A stretch of DNA of 18,585 nucleotides, taken from assembly GCA_964475415.1 (NCBI GenBank), contig CAYYWZ010000078.1:1-18585 (forward strand), in the 5' to 3' direction. The position numbers and the translations under genes are program-made. This stretch comes from CALCMJ01 sp964475415. GTDB lineage: Bacteria; Bacteroidota; Bacteroidia; Chitinophagales; Saprospiraceae. Position 1 is the first letter of the stretch. Each line of letters starts with the position of its first letter. Of the stretch, positions 14,907 through 18,585 are shown piece by piece. The notes under the pieces were generated by a model. It did no database searches. It was not told the DNA's origin and worked only from the letters and a program-made list of their open reading frames with translations.

Positions 14907-17063
14907 ATGAGAGCAGAAGATATAAGACAGAAGTTTTTCGATTTTTTTGAGTCCAAATCTCATAAAATTGTAGCCTCGGCACCGGTGGTATTAAAGAATG
15001 ATCCGACCCTGATGTTCACAAATGCAGGGATGAATCAGTTCAAAGACTTCTTCCTTGGAAATAAGAAGATAGAGATTCCTAGAATCGCAGATACTCAGAA
15101 ATGTCTTAGAGTATCTGGAAAACACAACGATCTAGAGGAAGTAGGTTATGATTCTTATCATCATACCTTGTTCGAGATGCTAGGAAACTGGTCCTTCGGG
15201 GATTACTTTAAGGATGAGGCGATCAGCTGGGCATGGGAACTCCTTACTAAGGTATACGAGTTGCCTGAAGATAGATTGTATGTGACAGTTTTTGGTGGAG
15301 ATGAGAACGAAGGTCTAGGTAGAGATGCGGAAGCAGCTAATATATGGAAGCGTTTTCTTCCAGAGGATAAGATTCTAGACTGCGGAAAGAAAGATAACTT
15401 TTGGGAGATGGGAGATACAGGTCCTTGTGGTCCTTGCTCAGAAATCCATGTAGATCTAAGATCAGATGAAGAAAGAGCGAAGAAGCCAGGTGTAGAATTA
15501 GTGAATATGGATGATCCTATGGTTGTAGAACTATGGAATCTTGTATTCATCCAGTTCAACAGAAAAGCTAACGGTAGCCTAGAGGCTCTTCCTGATAATC
15601 ATATCGATACTGGTATGGGTTTCGAGAGGTTATGTATGGCGATGCAGGGTAAAGTGTCGAATTATGACACGGATATTTTTACACCATTTATTGCATACAT
15701 AGAAAAAGCAACTGGGATAAAATATAATGGTTCTTACGATCCTGCTGCTAAGACTGATGTAGCGATGCGCGTAATTGTAGACCACATAAGAGCGGTGAGT
15801 TTTGCCATTGCTGACGGAGAGATGCCTAGTAACACCGGAGCAGGTTATGTGATCCGAAGGATTCTTAGAAGAGCGATACGTTATTATTATTCTTTCTTGG
15901 ATGTCAAAGANNNNNNNNNNNNNNNNNNNNNNNNNNNNNNNNNNNNNNNNNNNNNNNNNNNNNNNNNNNNNNNNNNNNNNNNNNNNNNNNNNNNNNNNNN
16001 NNNNNNNNNNGTAAAGGAAAATGATCTTATCATCCATATCGTAGATAAGTTACCTTCCGATGTTATGGAATCAGGAGAAGCTATTGTAGATCAGAAGAAG
16101 AGAAAACTTACAGAAAATAATCACTCCGCTACGCACCTTATGCATGCAGCACTTAGACAGGTGCTAGGAACACATGTGCAGCAGAAGGGATCTTTAGTCA
16201 AGAAGGATGCACTGCGTTTTGACTTTTCTCATTTTCAGAAAATGTCTGTCGAAGAAGTAGCTCAGGTAGAACAAATTGTCAATGCTAAGATCAGAGAAAA
16301 TATAAAGTTAGAGGAACACAGAAGTATAAGTATCAACGAAGCTAAAGATGCTGGTGCGATGATGCTTTTTGGAGAGAAGTATGGAGACTTCGTAAGAATG
16401 GTAACTTTTGATCCTGACTTCTCTAGAGAATTATGTGGAGGTTGTCATGTCAATGCTACAGGAGAGATTGGACTTTTTAAGATCATAAGCGAAGGAGCTA
16501 TTGCTTCAGGAATAAGAAGGATAGAAGCGGTCACAGCTGATGCTGCCGAGGTTTATGTCAATACACAGATTACACAGCTAAATAACGTGAAGTCTATGTT
16601 CAAAAATTCTAGTCAGCTAGAAAAAACAATTGCAGATCTTATAGAAGAAAATAAAGAACTGAATAAGAAGGTTGAAAAAATGCTGATGGGGCAAGCCTCT
16701 AACTTACAATCAGATCTTAAGTCAAAAGCTCAGCTTGTAAATGGTGTAAACCTTATAGCGGAAAGACTAAGTCTTTCCGATAGCAAGGTTGTAAAAACCT
16801 TAGCATTTAATCTAGAGAAAGACTTGACAGATGCAGTTATATTATTCGGAATAGAAGATGGAGGAAAAGTACAACTGATGCTTACCATAAGTAAGAGTCT
16901 TGTAGAAAGTAAATCTTTGAATGCTGGTAATATGATCAGAACGCTAGCTAAGCATATCCAAGGTGGCGGTGGAGGTCAAGCTTTCTTTGCAACAGCAGGA
17001 GGAAAGGATGCTGCTGGAATACCCGCAGCAATTAACGAAATTAAAATTATGTTAGCATCATAG
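14907..17063 (+). CDS. alaS: Alanyl-tRNA synthetase, interrupted by an assembly gap
   Basis: AlaS charges tRNA-Ala and edits Ser/Gly mischarging. The N-terminal class II catalytic domain is clear: DPTLMFTNAGMNQFKD, SGKHNDLEEVGYDSYHHT, FEMLGNWSFGDYF, GDTGPCGPCSE and GMGFERL. The editing domain has its zinc motif: H406 and H410 (HSATH), C510 and H514 (CGGCH) in this numbering. The C-Ala domain ends GGGGGQAFFATAGGKD. After residue 334 there are 100 N. The frame happens to be kept, so the translated length is 718 residues instead of about 870. The editing histidine numbers lag E. coli (H564, C666) by about 156-158 residues, so the gap must hide roughly 190 residues. The gene is almost certainly whole in the cell. 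The start is ATG at 14907 before RAEDIRQKF. Confidence 0.96.
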   Translation: MRAEDIRQKFFDFFESKSHKIVASAPVVLKNDPTLMFTNAGMNQFKDFFLGNKKIEIPRIADTQKCLRVSGKHNDLEEVGYDSYHHTLFEMLGNWSFGDYFKDEAISWAWELLTKVYELPEDRLYVTVFGGDENEGLGRDAEAANIWKRFLPEDKILDCGKKDNFWEMGDTGPCGPCSEIHVDLRSDEERAKKPGVELVNMDDPMVVELWNLVFIQFNRKANGSLEALPDNHIDTGMGFERLCMAMQGKVSNYDTDIFTPFIAYIEKATGIKYNGSYDPAAKTDVAMRVIVDHIRAVSFAIADGEMPSNTGAGYVIRRILRRAIRYYYSFLDVKXXXXXXXXXXXXXXXXXXXXXXXXXXXXXXXXXXVKENDLIIHIVDKLPSDVMESGEAIVDQKKRKLTENNHSATHLMHAALRQVLGTHVQQKGSLVKKDALRFDFSHFQKMSVEEVAQVEQIVNAKIRENIKLEEHRSISINEAKDAGAMMLFGEKYGDFVRMVTFDPDFSRELCGGCHVNATGEIGLFKIISEGAIASGIRRIEAVTADAAEVYVNTQITQLNNVKSMFKNSSQLEKTIADLIEENKELNKKVEKMLMGQASNLQSDLKSKAQLVNGVNLIAERLSLSDSKVVKTLAFNLEKDLTDAVILFGIEDGGKVQLMLTISKSLVESKSLNAGNMIRTLAKHIQGGGGGQAFFATAGGKDAAGIPAAINEIKIMLAS
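15911..16010. other. Assembly gap of 100 N inside alaS
   Basis: Exactly 100 N, the conventional placeholder for a gap of unknown size. From the shift in AlaS editing-site numbering, the real missing DNA is about 570 bases. Confidence 0.97.
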
Positions 17064-17096
17064 ATTTATCTAAGTAAAAATTAAAATTCACTAAAC

Positions 17097-17480
17097 ATGA
17101 AAATATTAATTCTTTCGATCGCTATTTTAGTTTCAGCTTGTTCTACAACAAAGAAAAACAATGTTGTAATTAATGATACTGAAAAGGAAACAGTGGAAAC
17201 TAAACCAAGCACAGAAGCTGCAAAAGATTGTTATACTGATAGAAAAACTACGAGTAGGGTAAATGATCAGTCGGTAGAGGTTAAAGAAATTGCGGGTACA
17301 TTTATGTTTGTTTATAATAACACAAGACTACAACCCTGTGATCTTCCTAAAGAATATAAAAGAACGGGTGTGAGACTTATCGTGTCAGGAGACGTCAGAG
17401 AAATTTTCCCTACAGAAAGAAGAGCAGGAACACCATTCTTTTGTACAGAGATGAAGCCTGAGATGAGAAGGGAGCATTAG
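17097..17480 (+). CDS. Small lipoprotein of unknown function
   Basis: This 127-residue protein has a lipoprotein signal peptide: KILILSIAILVSAC with lipobox LVSAC, so Cys15 would be acylated after cleavage. Serine follows the cysteine, which does not suggest retention in the inner membrane. No acidic surface-export signal (K followed by D/E) is seen, so an outer-membrane, periplasm-facing site is most likely. After a Ser/Thr/Lys-rich linker, the folded part (about residues 60-120) is beta-rich: EIAGTFMFVYNNTRLQPCDL, then GVRLIVSGDVREIFPTERRAG. Cysteines at about 44, 81 and 119 could form a disulfide. I do not recognise the family. It lies 33 bases after alaS on the same strand and may be co-transcribed. 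Confidence 0.8.
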   Translation: MKILILSIAILVSACSTTKKNNVVINDTEKETVETKPSTEAAKDCYTDRKTTSRVNDQSVEVKEIAGTFMFVYNNTRLQPCDLPKEYKRTGVRLIVSGDVREIFPTERRAGTPFFCTEMKPEMRREH

Positions 17481-17493
17481 GTTTTTTAATGCT
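17473..17493 (+). terminator. Weak hairpin at the lipoprotein gene end
   Basis: AGCATTA at 17473-17479 pairs with TAATGCT at 17487-17493 around a GG plus T loop, overlapping the stop codon at 17478-17480. The stem is only seven A/T-rich pairs and has no T run after it, so terminator function is doubtful. Confidence 0.35.
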
Positions 17494-17530
17494 TGTATTA
17501 AGAATATATAGTAAGGATTATATTTATAAA

Positions 17531-17545
17531 ATGCTTATCCGCAAT
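17531..17545 (+). repeat. Left terminal inverted repeat of the IS1595-type element
   Basis: ATGCTTATCCGCAAT, exact inverse of 18509-18523. It lies 58 bases before the transposase ATG. Confidence 0.88.
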
Positions 17546-17602
17546 TACACCTAAGTGTAGATAGGTTGCACAGAAGTATTGATATTGTATCAAAAAGTTG
17601 AT

Positions 17603-18519
17603 ATGAATATATTGAATTTCTTAGAACAATTTCCTGATGAGGAAAGCTGTAGAAATGATTTTAAGGTTAAAAGAGAAGAGCAAGGAGTTATCTGCAAAAT
17701 ATGTAGTTCCGCAAACCATTACTGGCTTAAAAATAAGTGGCAATAGCAATGCAAAGATTGCTCATTCCGAACAAGTATCAGGAGCGGGACGATTATGGAG
17801 AATAGCAATCTTCCTTTGCGGATGTGGTATTTGTGTATGGCTCTTATGAGTATGACTAAAAAGGGGATGTCTGCTAAGGAAATGCAAAAGCAGCTTGGTC
17901 ATAAACGCTATCAACCTATTTGGGAAATGATGCATAAGATACGGGCTGCTATGGGTTGTAGAGATACTATGTATAATCTGGGAGGTGAGATAGAATTTGA
18001 TGAAGGATATTTTACCCATGGTATAAGAAAAGGCTCTAAGCCTAAGCGTGGCAGGGGTTCTCAGAACAAACGCAACGTTGCGGTGATAGCTGAGTCTACA
18101 CCACTGGAAAATTTAGAGACAGGGAAAGTGTCAAGACAATGCAGATATTTCAAAATGAAAGTTCTTGGTTCACATGAAGCCAAAGAGATTGATAATCTTA
18201 TGGAGGAATCAAAAGACGAAAAGACTTTAGTTTTCAGTGATAAGAGTACCAGTTATGTGAATATCAGTGATTATGTCGAAGTACACACACAAGAGAAGTC
18301 TGATGCTGAAACCACTAAAACAACATTGGAGTGGGTTCATATAGCAATAGCAAATGCCAAAAGATGGATACTAGGAATTCATCACATGATAAAAGGAAAT
18401 ATCTACAAAATTATTTAAATGAGTTTTGCTATAAACTCAATAGAAGATACTTTGGAGATAGATTATTTAACAGAGTCTCAATTGCGCTGGCAAAATCTTA
18501 CGGGCATGATTGCGGATAA
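17603..18519 (+). pseudogene. IS1595-family transposase, broken by a TAG codon and a -1 frameshift
   Basis: From ATG 17603 the frame gives an N-terminal zinc ribbon, CKIC (C31, C34) and CKDC (C50, C53). It is interrupted at codon 48 by TAG (17744-17746), where the family usually has an aromatic residue before QC. The frame then continues through RSGTIM, a helix-turn-helix-like region, and the DDE-type domain with D133 (IEFDEGYF) and D213 (VFSDKST). HIAIANAKRWILGIHH follows; N251 may be the third catalytic residue, as some IS1595 members have Asn instead of Glu. After MIKG one A is missing at 18397-18399. The other frame resumes KYLQNYLNEFCYKLNRRYFG to the TAA at 18517-18519, which lies inside the right terminal repeat. 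Corrected, the protein would be about 305 residues, normal for the family. The element is probably immobile unless supplied in trans. Confidence 0.88.
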
Positions 18520-18523
18520 GCAT
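18509..18523 (-). repeat. Right terminal inverted repeat of the IS1595-type element
   Basis: ATTGCGGATAAGCAT on the plus strand. It contains the transposase stop codon, so the protein's last residues are encoded within the repeat. Confidence 0.88.
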
Positions 18524-18585
18524 ATATTTATACAAGCGAATGACATGCTTGTTAAAGGCATATGTATCGAAGTAAGAAATGACAA

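Larger units (their letters stand above)
17529..18524 (+). mobile_element. IS1595-family (ISXO2-like) insertion sequence, about 1 kb
   Basis: Terminal inverted repeats match over 15 bases: ATGCTTATCCGCAAT at 17531-17545 and its reverse complement ATTGCGGATAAGCAT at 18509-18523. They are flanked by a direct repeat, ATATTTATA at 17520-17528 and 18524-18532, which fits a target-site duplication; eight bases is usual for this family, so the last base is ambiguous. The left end has two extra A between the duplication and the matching repeat, so the exact tip is uncertain by a base or two. It contains one transposase gene, which is broken. The element sits after the lipoprotein gene and does not visibly interrupt another gene. 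Confidence 0.85.

Noticed and set aside
17637..17849. Separate small gene upstream of the transposase core
   Set aside because: It is an alternative frame over the transposase zinc ribbon. The correct frame from 17603 shows CKIC and CKDC.
18532..18552. Hairpin ACAAGC / GCTTGT right of the IS element as a terminator
   Set aside because: The stem is only six pairs, no T run follows, and the left arm overlaps the target duplication by one base.
1..18585. A new defence or biosynthetic system
   Set aside because: The genes belong to heme, lipid A, translation, cell-wall and surface functions. No toxin-antitoxin pair, nuclease-helicase cluster or synthase cluster is visible.

Overview
The window looks like a draft scaffold from a low-GC member of the Bacteroidota, most likely the Saprospiraceae or a close relative. 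Four signs support this. LpxC is fused to FabZ, a Bacteroidota arrangement. Shine-Dalgarno sites are absent before most starts. Motifs of the TAnnTTTG type lie upstream of some genes. A very large secreted protein carries HYR-like modules, a dockerin-like segment and a type IX secretion C-terminal sorting domain. The family-level placement is inference from that protein's module style.

Layout. (1) 1-2877, minus strand: a heme-pathway cluster read as hemC, then a DnaQ-fold exonuclease-like gene, then hemD. It is followed by a truncated and apparently frameshifted membrane protein of the TMTC/DUF1736 type that runs off the left edge. (2) 2984-6816, plus strand: a tightly overlapping lipid A operon, lpxD - lpxC/fabZ - lpxA - ABC ATPase. 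(3) 6799-8242, minus strand: a MerR-type regulator, whose 3' end overlaps the ABC gene, and a DUF3667-type zinc-ribbon membrane protein. (4) 8510-13204, plus strand: the giant secreted multidomain protein, closed by a clear terminator. (5) 13205-13691: intergenic DNA with hairpins and no credible gene. (6) 13692-17063: an M23 peptidase divergent from alaS; alaS is interrupted by exactly 100 N. (7) 17097-17480: a small lipoprotein. (8) About 17529-18524: an IS1595-type insertion sequence with matching terminal inverted repeats and a probable target duplication, whose transposase carries a nonsense codon and a frameshift.

How the genes fit together. hemC and hemD perform consecutive steps (porphobilinogen to hydroxymethylbilane to uroporphyrinogen III). 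lpxD, lpxC and lpxA supply the early acyl-transfer and deacetylation steps of lipid A, and the fused FabZ ties this to fatty-acid elongation. The rest is housekeeping (alaS, cell-wall peptidase) or surface biology (lipoprotein, T9SS cargo).

I found no convincing new defence, CRISPR or biosynthetic system. The best second looks are the exonuclease-like gene between hemC and hemD, which has lost three of five catalytic residues; the secreted protein that combines dockerin-like and cohesin-like segments; and the structured non-coding stretch at 13264-13628. Three single-base indels in homopolymer runs, plus the N gap, warn that some broken genes may be sequencing or assembly errors.
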